Positions 25,301 through 32,463 of a stretch of DNA of 32,553 bases are shown here, one piece after another. How positions within the stretch are numbered: position 1 is the stretch's first letter; every line of letters begins with the position of its first letter. The position numbers and the translations under genes were made by a program. The DNA comes from Acidobacteriaceae bacterium (GTDB lineage: Bacteria; Acidobacteriota; Terriglobia; Terriglobales; Acidobacteriaceae): positions 1-32,553 of the forward strand of contig JASHQE010000136.1 in NCBI GenBank assembly GCA_030037705.1, in the 5' to 3' direction. Under the pieces are notes generated by a model, which saw only the letters and a program-made list of their open reading frames with translations, was not told the origin of the DNA and did no database searches.

Positions 25301-25389
25301 TTGAGATCGACAGGCATAAAGATGGGTTTGAAGGTATTCCAGTGGTCATGTGGTCGAGCCGACTGCCGCTTACACAATGCCGAAGGCTA

Positions 25390-25521
25390 TAGCGTGTTTC
25401 AAAAATAGGCTTTGAAGGGGCACGGCTTCAGCCGTGCCGCACAAAGTACCCTGCCTATGCGGCTTTAGCCGCTGAGGGATGGTTCCTTCTGGCTTCGTCA
25501 CCATTTTTTTGAAACACGCTC
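25390..25521. mobile_element. 132-bp TA-flanked MITE-like element with two hairpins (copy B)
   Basis: Perfect 15-bp terminal inverted repeats (AGCGTGTTTCAAAAA at 25391-25405, complement at 25506-25520) are flanked by TA on both sides (25388-25389, 25522-25523). The outer ends read TAGC...GCTC exactly as in the element at 146-232. Inside are hairpins GGCACGGCT-TC-AGCCGTGCC (25419-25438) and GCGGCT-TT-AGCCGC (25459-25472), followed by TGAGGGAT as in copy A (1489-1624). It inserted at the stop codon of the oxidoreductase gene, keeping TAG. Confidence 0.7.
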
Positions 25522-26438
25522 TAAGGACGATCGCCGCTAAGCGTTTGAAACCGATGGATCAACTGCATCAGGTTTTCAGTCTCAGCCCAAGGAATATACG
25601 TATTGTTGCCGCGGCAGGCGCCGAAAAACTCCATGTCCTGTGCGGCGATAGCTTGCTCGTAGACTGTGCGCTCTTCCCCGGCGAATCGCAAGCCCTCGAG
25701 ATCAGAGCGAAGGTACGTAAAGCCGTCGGTCTCAACTGTATGCTGTGCGCCGACTATGACCATTTGGCTGATTGAAAGTTTCGCGCCATAGCTGATCGTC
25801 GCTGTCAGCGGTTTCCCGCCAGGCAATCGGGCCAGCATAGACACCGACTGTGCAGAAGAAGCATCTGGAAACGCAGCGCAGGCCAGCGGCTCGAGTTCTC
25901 CGCACCATTGCATCACGAGATCGACGCCATGTGCGGCATGATGCACGAGAGCATTGTCGCTCCACGCGCGAGATCGTAGCTGCGGATAACGGACGTAGCT
26001 GATCTCCTGAATCTCTCCAAGCAAACCCGATCGAATAGCTGTTTGAACCAGCGCATAGGGTGCAAGGTAACGGGACGTATGCGCGCATCCCACCAATACG
26101 CCTTGCTGCTGCGCAATTGCTCCCAGCTCTTCAGCCTCGCGTGGCTCAGCACAAGGGGGCAACTCAATCAGCGTGTGCCGGCCCGCGTGCAGGCACGCTC
26201 GCGCCTGTTCGAAGTGCGCAGTGGAAGGTGAGCAGACGATTGCGGCATCAGCCGCAGCGATGGCCTCCTCAACACTTGCAGCAATTCTGCACGCACCGTA
26301 CCGGCCGGCGAACGACGCCGCACTCTCGGGCTCCGGGCTATAGACCGCGGTCAGTTCCACATCGGGCTGACTGGCCAGATACGCTGCGTGAATCGAGCCC
26401 ACTGCGCCGCAACCGATCATCGCCGCACGTATCTTCAC
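25521..26438 (-). CDS. Gfo/Idh/MocA-family oxidoreductase
   Basis: A 305-residue NAD(P)-dependent dehydrogenase-like protein. Its Rossmann motif is MIGCGAVGSIHAAYL (7-21), followed by AAIVCSPSTAHFEQA. The C-terminal alpha/beta domain includes HHAAHGVDLVMQW, the usual His/Asp region. The conserved EKP motif appears as LIELPPCAEP, so the lysine that normally helps catalysis and cofactor binding is replaced by Leu. The start is GTG 26438, overlapping the preceding gene's stop by four bases (GTGA). The stop codon TAG overlaps the edge of a MITE insertion. It would oxidise or reduce a sugar or cyclitol in the same pathway as the DapA-family enzyme. Activity is less certain given the motif change. 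Confidence 0.85.
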   Translation of the reverse strand: MKIRAAMIGCGAVGSIHAAYLASQPDVELTAVYSPEPESAASFAGRYGACRIAASVEEAIAAADAAIVCSPSTAHFEQARACLHAGRHTLIELPPCAEPREAEELGAIAQQQGVLVGCAHTSRYLAPYALVQTAIRSGLLGEIQEISYVRYPQLRSRAWSDNALVHHAAHGVDLVMQWCGELEPLACAAFPDASSAQSVSMLARLPGGKPLTATISYGAKLSISQMVIVGAQHTVETDGFTYLRSDLEGLRFAGEERTVYEQAIAAQDMEFFGACRGNNTYIPWAETENLMQLIHRFQTLSGDRP

Positions 26439-27382
26439 CCGATACCATCCAGTGCGCGATCCGGGTCAATCCATCCGGCCTGTTCCAGCTTTTTACGCAG
26501 CTTCTCTACCTGTTCGCCGTCGAGTGGGAAGAAGGGGTCGCGGCTATATCCGCCCTCAAGCCCCCAGAGATTGAGCATCGACCGATAGATCGCCAGATCA
26601 CTTACCGGACCGATCTGCTGATGTGTGTAGAGATGAACCAGCGGAAGGATCCGCTTCCAAATGCGAAAGCCACGCTCGCAATTGCGATCAACAGTAATGG
26701 CTTTGTAAAGTTCTTTGGCCGCTTTTGCGGCAACGTTCAGAATCCCGCTGATCCATCCGTGCGCCCCGGCGCACAGTCCTTCATAGCCTGCGATAAAGGA
26801 ACCGTAGAAGATGGCAATCCGGTCACCGACCAGATAGCTCAGGTCATGGATGGGCTCAACCGTTCCATATGTCGACTTGACCATGTGAAAGACATCCTCA
26901 TCGGCCAGCCTGGCAATCTCCACAGGGCTGAAATCAACACATGCAGAGTTATGGGGATTGTTGTAGAGCATGAGCGGCAGGTCGACCGCTTTGCGAATGC
27001 GACGGTAATGTTCAACGACGGCAGGCTTGGATGGCTTTTGAAAATACGGCAAGATCACGATGATGCCGTCTGCGCCGCACCGCTGCGCATCTTCAGACAG
27101 CTCGATGGAGATTTTGGTGCTATAGTGGCCCGAGCCATAGATCACCGGCACGCGCCCGCGCACCACGTCCCCGGCCAGGCGGAAGACGCGCTTGCGCTCT
27201 TCTGATTCCATTGCAATGAATTCGCCGCTGGTGCCCGCAATCACAAGTCCATCGACGCGCTGATCTTCGATCAGCCACTCCCAGTGGCGCGCTGTAGCCT
27301 TCTCATCCAGCCGATTCTCTTTGTCGAACATGGTGAGCGCCGCCGGAAAAATGCCGCGGAAGCGATCAAGTGCAAAAGGCAT
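26435..27382 (-). CDS. DapA/N-acetylneuraminate-lyase-family aldolase or dehydratase
   Basis: A 315-residue Schiff-base class I TIM-barrel protein. Signatures are GIFPAALTMFD, VIAGTSGEFIAM (the GT(S/T)GE motif), the catalytic Tyr in LMLYNNP and the Schiff-base Lys in HMVKSTYG, then YGSFIAGYEGLCAGAHGWISG. Members cleave or dehydrate 2-keto-3-deoxy sugar acids, 5-keto-4-deoxyglucarate, neuraminate or make dihydrodipicolinate. A catabolic role is likely beside a sugar-acid dehydratase, a tartronate-semialdehyde-reductase-like enzyme and secreted glycosidases. I chose ATG 27382 because GAGGAG stands six bases upstream; ATG 27406 has a weaker site. Its stop overlaps the GTG of the oxidoreductase. 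Confidence 0.9.
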   Translation of the reverse strand: MPFALDRFRGIFPAALTMFDKENRLDEKATARHWEWLIEDQRVDGLVIAGTSGEFIAMESEERKRVFRLAGDVVRGRVPVIYGSGHYSTKISIELSEDAQRCGADGIIVILPYFQKPSKPAVVEHYRRIRKAVDLPLMLYNNPHNSACVDFSPVEIARLADEDVFHMVKSTYGTVEPIHDLSYLVGDRIAIFYGSFIAGYEGLCAGAHGWISGILNVAAKAAKELYKAITVDRNCERGFRIWKRILPLVHLYTHQQIGPVSDLAIYRSMLNLWGLEGGYSRDPFFPLDGEQVEKLRKKLEQAGWIDPDRALDGIG

Positions 27383-27449
27383 GCCAAGCTCCTCGTGTAT
27401 CCCCATCTTCTGCAGGGCAACCGCAGTTGCGGCGATCTCGCATCCGCGC

Positions 27450-29732
27450 TTATGCAGAAAGTATTGCCGCGTTGCGAAAGGCTGTCATTACTTCCTGTCG
27501 CGTGATGTTGTGAAACTGCACGAATCTTCGCTCTCCCAGCGGCAGTCTTGTCCTTTGACCGGATTCCTTGACCGGCAGCGGCTTTCCCAATTCCATCATC
27601 AGGGTCATTTGTCCCGCCGGCAATGCGATCTGCAATGCGGCCTCACCCGATGTGTGCCAGTAAGCGACCCATGTGCTGCCTAGATACTCAAACAGAAATG
27701 CTCTTGCTGGCGCGTCGGCTCCGGCAACGTTTTGAATCTGTTCACAGGGTACAAGCACAAACTGCCCGCGCTCATCCACAAGCAGAATGTGCTCCTGCTC
27801 CAGATTGCGCAGTGATTTCTTCTGCTCTTCTGTGAGCCACTTCTGCGCGCGCGCTTTTTCCCAGCGGCGGATCACCTCAAGATTATCTGCGGTGCGTGGA
27901 TGTGCATCCATCGCGTGCAGATCGCTCTGCATCGCGATGGGACAGTCCCAGGCTGCAGCCCGGCTCGTGACATACTCAAGCATGTCCGGCTGGGTGCCGA
28001 TTGTGTCTTTGCCTGGAGCCCAATATCCAATCCATCCAAAATTGATACGGGTAAAGTCTTTGTCCGCACGCACGATTTCTGCAGCAGGATAAGCCTGTGT
28101 GGCCGCCTTCATCATCTCCGGCCTGAAGACATCGAAGGCATTGCCGCGCGTAAGAATATGCCAGCTGAAGTGCGACTTGCACGCCCCCTCGGCAAAGAGA
28201 GGCTGCGGTTGCAGCTTCTGGCTCACAATCCACTGCGCGCGTGAAACGGTATACCAATAAGGCGGTGGAACATCTTCTGCGCCATCGTAGTAGACAAACT
28301 CAAAGCCTGCCTGTTCGTATATGTCTCTAAGGCGCCCGGCAACTTCGTCCTGAATGCCAGTGTTCTGCGTAAAGCGGACAAAGACCGGCCATGTATCGAC
28401 ATCGAGCAGACCAACGCGCGAGCTTATCTCATGCGAGGATGCCTGCGTGCCCAATGCACCTCTCTTGCAATTCTCAAACTGATACGGCGGGGTTGTTGTA
28501 TACCGCTCGTAGGTCACAAGCTCGTTTTGGATTCTCAGAATGCGCCGCTCATCGTCGAGCGTGCACAGGCGTGGGTTTTCCTCAACCGGAATAGCCGTAG
28601 CCGCTGCGTCTATGCTTTCTGCCAGCGAGAAACTCTCGACAAGGTTCAACCGCGGATCCGGCTTCGGCGTCACATACGCATCCTGTTTATGTGCCTTGTT
28701 GTAGTGAATATGGACCCCCGGCAGAATGCCTGCGTCCTTGATCTGGGCAACGACCTTCTTCAGGTCGTCCATGCCGCGGGGATACTCCGGCCGCCACGGA
28801 AAATGGCCCGCACTACTGGCGAAAGCAAGATAGTACACATCCATCGCGCGAAGGCCGCATTGCTTCGCATATCGGATGTGCCGCGCGGCGTCTTCCGGAG
28901 TGATCGTCGACGCCTCATAGTACGAGTAGCCATACTCACGCGACCGGCGGCTTTTAACCCCTTGTGGCAACTCATAGTCTTCTTCCACGCGGGCAATGCG
29001 GTCCAGTAGATGGGGCGTTGTAGTCGTGATCAAAGCCGCTCCAACGTCTTCCAGCTGCACCTCGTTGTCTGTTCCCGCCTGGAAAAGGTAATACCCCTGC
29101 CGCTCTTTTGCGCGAATGCGAGCATAAGGATCGGTCGCCAGAAGATTCACGGCAACATCTTCGTCCCAGATCACATTCAGCCATTCGCCTAGGTTCTTTC
29201 GCTTGCGCACTGCCAGTTGAATAAAGAGCGTCTCATCCACAGGAGTCTTCCGCTTCGTGCGCAGCGATGTATATCCGTGATACGTGAGCTTCTGCAGGCG
29301 AAAGGCGATGTAGGCATCCGTGATCTTGACTCCGATGGTGGCCGAGTAGCCAACCACGTCGAACTCAACGATTAGCAAATCGCCCTGTTGTTTGACCGCA
29401 ACAGCGGGAAAGGCCGTGACCTCTGCCGGATACGCAAGTTGCAGCTCATTGTCGTAGGGACGATCTTGCGTCAGAGTGAACATCGGTACTTCCACATCCG
29501 GCGCCAGGCATTCCTGCCCCGTGGCCCTGTGAATGAGACTGCGCGCTGTGCCCGAGGGGCCGATCTCCAGCCGCATCTCGGCATTCTCGAGAACGATGCT
29601 GTCCGGCCTGGGCTCGGACCGCCGGTCGGCTGCGAATTCTTCTTCAGGCTGCGCTGCAGACGGCAATGCGCCAGACCAGGACGCAAGCCCCAACAACCCC
29701 GCGCCTTTCAAGAATTCTCTGCGATCGCTCAC
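27450..29732 (-). CDS. Tat-exported glycoside-hydrolase-like protein, unassigned family
   Basis: A 760-residue protein starting at GTG 29732 with GGGGAG upstream; the reading to 29930 is not supported and overlaps the previous gene. The N-terminus (SDRREFLKGAGLLGLASWSG) is a twin-arginine signal. An N-terminal beta-rich part (LRIGPSG-like, DIVLEN region) precedes a TIM-barrel-like half. The latter has YAKQCGLRAMDVYYLAF, DAGILPGVHIHYNKAH, FEFVYYDGAED, PLFAEGACKSHFSWH and CPIAMQSDLHAMDAH. The acidic residues in YYDGAED and FAEGA are my candidates for the catalytic pair. A C-terminal beta domain includes LVDERGQFVLVPCEQ. I cannot assign a CAZy family. It lies 41 bases after another Tat-exported glycosidase-like gene, suggesting joint action on a glycan outside the cytoplasm. 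Confidence 0.78.
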   Translation of the reverse strand: MSDRREFLKGAGLLGLASWSGALPSAAQPEEEFAADRRSEPRPDSIVLENAEMRLEIGPSGTARSLIHRATGQECLAPDVEVPMFTLTQDRPYDNELQLAYPAEVTAFPAVAVKQQGDLLIVEFDVVGYSATIGVKITDAYIAFRLQKLTYHGYTSLRTKRKTPVDETLFIQLAVRKRKNLGEWLNVIWDEDVAVNLLATDPYARIRAKERQGYYLFQAGTDNEVQLEDVGAALITTTTPHLLDRIARVEEDYELPQGVKSRRSREYGYSYYEASTITPEDAARHIRYAKQCGLRAMDVYYLAFASSAGHFPWRPEYPRGMDDLKKVVAQIKDAGILPGVHIHYNKAHKQDAYVTPKPDPRLNLVESFSLAESIDAAATAIPVEENPRLCTLDDERRILRIQNELVTYERYTTTPPYQFENCKRGALGTQASSHEISSRVGLLDVDTWPVFVRFTQNTGIQDEVAGRLRDIYEQAGFEFVYYDGAEDVPPPYWYTVSRAQWIVSQKLQPQPLFAEGACKSHFSWHILTRGNAFDVFRPEMMKAATQAYPAAEIVRADKDFTRINFGWIGYWAPGKDTIGTQPDMLEYVTSRAAAWDCPIAMQSDLHAMDAHPRTADNLEVIRRWEKARAQKWLTEEQKKSLRNLEQEHILLVDERGQFVLVPCEQIQNVAGADAPARAFLFEYLGSTWVAYWHTSGEAALQIALPAGQMTLMMELGKPLPVKESGQRTRLPLGERRFVQFHNITRQEVMTAFRNAAILSA

Positions 29733-29773
29733 TTGATCTCCCCTTCGTTGACGACAGCGAACCACGCTAGCGG

Positions 29774-31879
29774 CTACCAACTCACTGTCACCACACCATA
29801 AGCCTGCAGAGTAGGAGCGATGAATACGGCTTCCGCGCCTTCCATGTGAAAGTCGATCGGCCTGCCGCTCTCCGCTTCTGGCGAATAGAACTGAATCGCC
29901 TTGGCAGGCTTTCCTTTGGGCGTTGCGCACTGAATTGCAATGTTGCTAACAGATGGGTTCTTTTCCATGTCGTAATTCACCAGATGAAGAATGCGCCGCT
30001 GTTTTGCCGTCTGCTCAAGCAGATTCATTGCGATAGAGTCCGGAGCCTTCACAGATATAGGAAACTTTTCTCCGGCAGCCCAGGAGATTGCGTCGACAAT
30101 ATCTTCCCAGTTCTTTGGGCGCCTCCAGAAATCTGTCCCCAGGTTGAAATAAGGCTCATCGGGCGGTAGCGGCCCATCAAATTCAATAGCCGGAATGTAG
30201 ACCGTTCGACCTCCGCCGACTGTTTTGCGCTGCAGCCCTCCTGCGGCCGCTGTTTCCGCAGCTCTTTTCTTGTGGCCATGTATAGAAGCTTGGCCGGCGA
30301 TTAGGTCCTTAAGTCCTGGTTCCACGCGCATCCGGCGCCACGCATCGTAGAGACCGGTCTGCTCCGTCGCAACCAGACCACCGCCCGCCGCAACGTACCG
30401 TTGAATTGCCTCGATTTGCTCGCCAGAAAGACATTCAGTATTGGGGAGGATGAGCACTTTGCAAGTCGCCGGCGAAAGATCAGCGAGGTGGCCATCTGCA
30501 ATGAGCTGAAATGGAATCTTTGCTTGAATCAGGGTTTGCTCGACAAGCAGCGCGCTCAGCCCCGCGGCTGCATTGTTGTAAGTGATCGACGCATAGGAGC
30601 GCAGTACGGCCACCGGCGCCAGGTCTTCAGCTCCAACGTAGAGGTCCCGCTGCTTGCGGTAGAAAGCGATGTATTTCACCACATCTTCAGAAAGCGGACT
30701 TTCACCGGCAAAACCAATCGTCTGATTGAATGCAAGGCATTCCGCGATGGCGGTTTCGCTGACCGCTATGTAGGTCAACACAACGTTGTGATAAGTGCGG
30801 GCCAATTTATAGGTGCGGATGGCGGTGAGCAGACGGCCATCTTCCGTGAGCTCCGAGTTGCTGTCGGACTCATCCCAGAAAACCTGTGTGTGCGGCAGGA
30901 GCCGCGCAAAATCCGTACCGCGGATCCATGGGCTGTTGTAACCAACAACGCCGCCGTAGTTGATCTCGATGACCACCGCGGCATTCAGGGAATGGATCAG
31001 TTCCTCCATCTGTTTGAGTGCGTCGGCCATCGTTTGGCATCGGTAATCAATCCACTCCTGAAAGACCGGGTCCGCAATGACCCTCAATTTCTCCGGACGA
31101 TTGGTCGCGTTCCAAAGCGGTGGATTCACGTAGTCAATGTTCTCGAATCCGAACCTGCTCTTCCGCTCATCGGCGGAATACTTGCTGCGCAGATATTGCC
31201 GGAATCCAGTTTTGCATGCAGCGCAATGGCAGGAGTTTGGTTCCGCGCTCAGCGTGAAATTATCGAAGTGAATGAAATCGGTCTTCACTTCCGTGACGGC
31301 AAAGCGAACGACTTTCTTTAGATAATCGATGAACTCCTGATTCGAGAAGCAGGGCAAATAGCGAAAGGATTGCTGATATCCATATTCGATCATCACCGGC
31401 TGACCGATGGCATCGCATTGAATCCAGTCCTTTGCTCGCGGCTCTTCAGCAAAGAAGGTCTCGTACATCATCGAGTCCCACTGGATATAGGTGTCGATCT
31501 TCATGCCAAGGCGATGGACAATGGCCGCGGTGCGCACGGTGTCTTCCATCTCCGTCTTCTCTGCAGCCATCCCAAAGCCTTTGTATAGATGCGTGTGAAA
31601 GACCTCGACTCCCTGGTCTTTAAGCTTGCGGATTACCTCTTCACTTTGTTCGTGCTCGTAGACCTCGCGCGCATTCGTACTCTGGCCGCCACAGCGGACC
31701 ACAAACAGATAGGGTTCATGCGAACCGCCCGCATCGATGAGGCCGTTCTCGATCCACGCGCCCTGGCTGGTTCCGTGGCCATCGGTCGTCTCCGCACCCA
31801 AGCGGAATGTCGTTCCCGGTCCAAATTTCGCGAGGGCGATCCCGCCGACCACCGTTCCCATAAAATCTCTGCGGTTCAT
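29774..31879 (-). CDS. Tat-exported GH42/GHL6-like putative glycosidase with trimerisation-type domain
   Basis: A 701-residue protein with a twin-arginine signal (MNRRDFMGTVVGGIALAKFG). A TIM-barrel part has VEVFHTHLYKGFGMAAEK, GMKIDTYIQWDSMMYETFF and FIHFDNFTLSAEPNSCHCAAC, the last followed by KTGFRQYLRSKY. This CxCxxC pattern is common in GHL6/GH42-like hydrolases. The second half (residues about 410-520: AVLRSYASITYN, KVLILPNTECLSGEQIEAI, YVAAGGGLVATEQTG) looks like the beta-galactosidase trimerisation, glutamine-amidotransferase-like domain. The last part is beta-rich. ATG 31879 follows AGAGGTGG. First gene of the operon 31879-25521, with a predicted promoter about 500 bp upstream and two repeats in the leader. 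Substrate unknown. Confidence 0.8.
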   Translation of the reverse strand: MNRRDFMGTVVGGIALAKFGPGTTFRLGAETTDGHGTSQGAWIENGLIDAGGSHEPYLFVVRCGGQSTNAREVYEHEQSEEVIRKLKDQGVEVFHTHLYKGFGMAAEKTEMEDTVRTAAIVHRLGMKIDTYIQWDSMMYETFFAEEPRAKDWIQCDAIGQPVMIEYGYQQSFRYLPCFSNQEFIDYLKKVVRFAVTEVKTDFIHFDNFTLSAEPNSCHCAACKTGFRQYLRSKYSADERKSRFGFENIDYVNPPLWNATNRPEKLRVIADPVFQEWIDYRCQTMADALKQMEELIHSLNAAVVIEINYGGVVGYNSPWIRGTDFARLLPHTQVFWDESDSNSELTEDGRLLTAIRTYKLARTYHNVVLTYIAVSETAIAECLAFNQTIGFAGESPLSEDVVKYIAFYRKQRDLYVGAEDLAPVAVLRSYASITYNNAAAGLSALLVEQTLIQAKIPFQLIADGHLADLSPATCKVLILPNTECLSGEQIEAIQRYVAAGGGLVATEQTGLYDAWRRMRVEPGLKDLIAGQASIHGHKKRAAETAAAGGLQRKTVGGGRTVYIPAIEFDGPLPPDEPYFNLGTDFWRRPKNWEDIVDAISWAAGEKFPISVKAPDSIAMNLLEQTAKQRRILHLVNYDMEKNPSVSNIAIQCATPKGKPAKAIQFYSPEAESGRPIDFHMEGAEAVFIAPTLQAYGVVTVSW

Positions 31880-31943
31880 TCCACCTCTATCTTAAGTTCG
31901 GTTCACCGGCACTTCAGAAATCCCTTCGCCTATTTTGAATGAA

Positions 31944-32140
31944 CTAGGCCGTATCGACATAATAGGCCGAGGCTAAGTAGTTGACAGACAAAACAAGCAC
32001 TGTCATGTTGAGCGGAGTTGGGAGCGTTCTTTGCTCCCAACGGAGTCGAAACATCCGCGGTTCGCCACGTCTGGCACCGAATGATTGAGAATCCGCTGCT
32101 TTTGCCCATGGTTCACCGGCTATATGTCGATACAAACTAG
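31944..32140. repeat. CTAG-bordered palindromic repeat, copy 2
   Basis: A 197-bp unit from CTAG 31944 to CTAG 32137-32140, with end repeats GTATCGACATA (left, 31951) and the complement TATGTCGATAC (right). It carries the family core TGTCATGTTGAGCG...GTCGAAACATC, but its central stem is GTTGGGAGC/GCTCCCAAC (32017-32025, 32033-32041) instead of the GC palindrome of the other copies. It shares its right CTAG with copy 3. Confidence 0.75.
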
Positions 32141-32333
32141 GCTGTATCGACATATAGACCAACTCTAAGTTGCTGAAAAGTAAATCAAGCACTGTCATGT
32201 TGAGCGAAGTCCGCCGCGGTCCGCCGCGGCGGAGAGTCGAAACATCTGCGGTTCGTTTCGTGCTCCACGCATTCAATGGAAAACTTGCTCATTTTGCCCA
32301 TAGGTTATCAGGCTATATGCCGATACAACCTAG
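32137..32333. repeat. CTAG-bordered palindromic repeat, copy 3
   Basis: A 197-bp unit in tandem with copy 2. Its end repeats match over 21 bp with two differences (left end CTAGGCTGTATCGACAT). It is almost identical to copy 1 at the window start, apart from a 10-bp internal duplication (TCCGCCGCGG) and the absence of the nested insertion. It is non-coding and lies in the leader between the predicted promoter at 32397-32425 and the gene at 31879. Confidence 0.8.
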
Positions 32334-32378
32334 CACTTGAACCCCATAGGTCAATGGAGCTTCGCACACCCCTGCGCG

Positions 32379-32397
32379 TTCCATGGACATCCATGAA
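32379..32397. promoter_or_regulatory. Near-perfect dyad over the transcript start, candidate operator
   Basis: TTCCATGGACATCCATGAA pairs TTCATGGA with TCCATGGAA, with one unpaired base. It covers the downstream edge of the predicted -10 and the expected transcript start of the glycosidase operon, a typical repressor position. The protein that binds it is unknown. Confidence 0.4.
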
Positions 32398-32425
32398 ATA
32401 TAGGAGCGCAGATAAATGCAGTCAA
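32397..32425 (-). promoter_or_regulatory. Sigma-70-like promoter of the glycosidase operon
   Basis: On the minus strand, -35 TTGACT (32425-32420), a 17-base spacer and -10 TATATT (32402-32397) form the best promoter match in the window. The transcript would start near 32390, giving a leader of about 510 bases, of which about 390 are the two inserted repeats. Confidence 0.62.
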
Positions 32426-32463
32426 ATATCAAATTCTTTCTCGGCTGATCTAATTTTGAGATG
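32421..32463 (-). promoter_or_regulatory. 43-bp conserved upstream element, copy 2
   Basis: On the plus strand this begins GTCAAATATCAAATTCTT and ends TGATCTAATTTTGAGATG, matching 25258-25300 in length and in both ends. It abuts the -35 in the same way. The last 90 bases of the window (32464-32553) show no gene or motif that I can support. Confidence 0.6.

Larger units (their letters stand above)
24986..25389. other. Intergenic leader and promoter region of the acid-sugar operon
   Basis: This gene-free stretch holds the promoter listed at 25234-25262, the conserved 43-bp element at 25258-25300 and a leader of about 240 bases before the dehydratase. A small dyad GGTG-T-CACC lies just downstream of the -10. 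Short open frames here have no RBS or homology that I recognise. I see no tRNA, riboswitch core or clear terminator. Confidence 0.5.
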
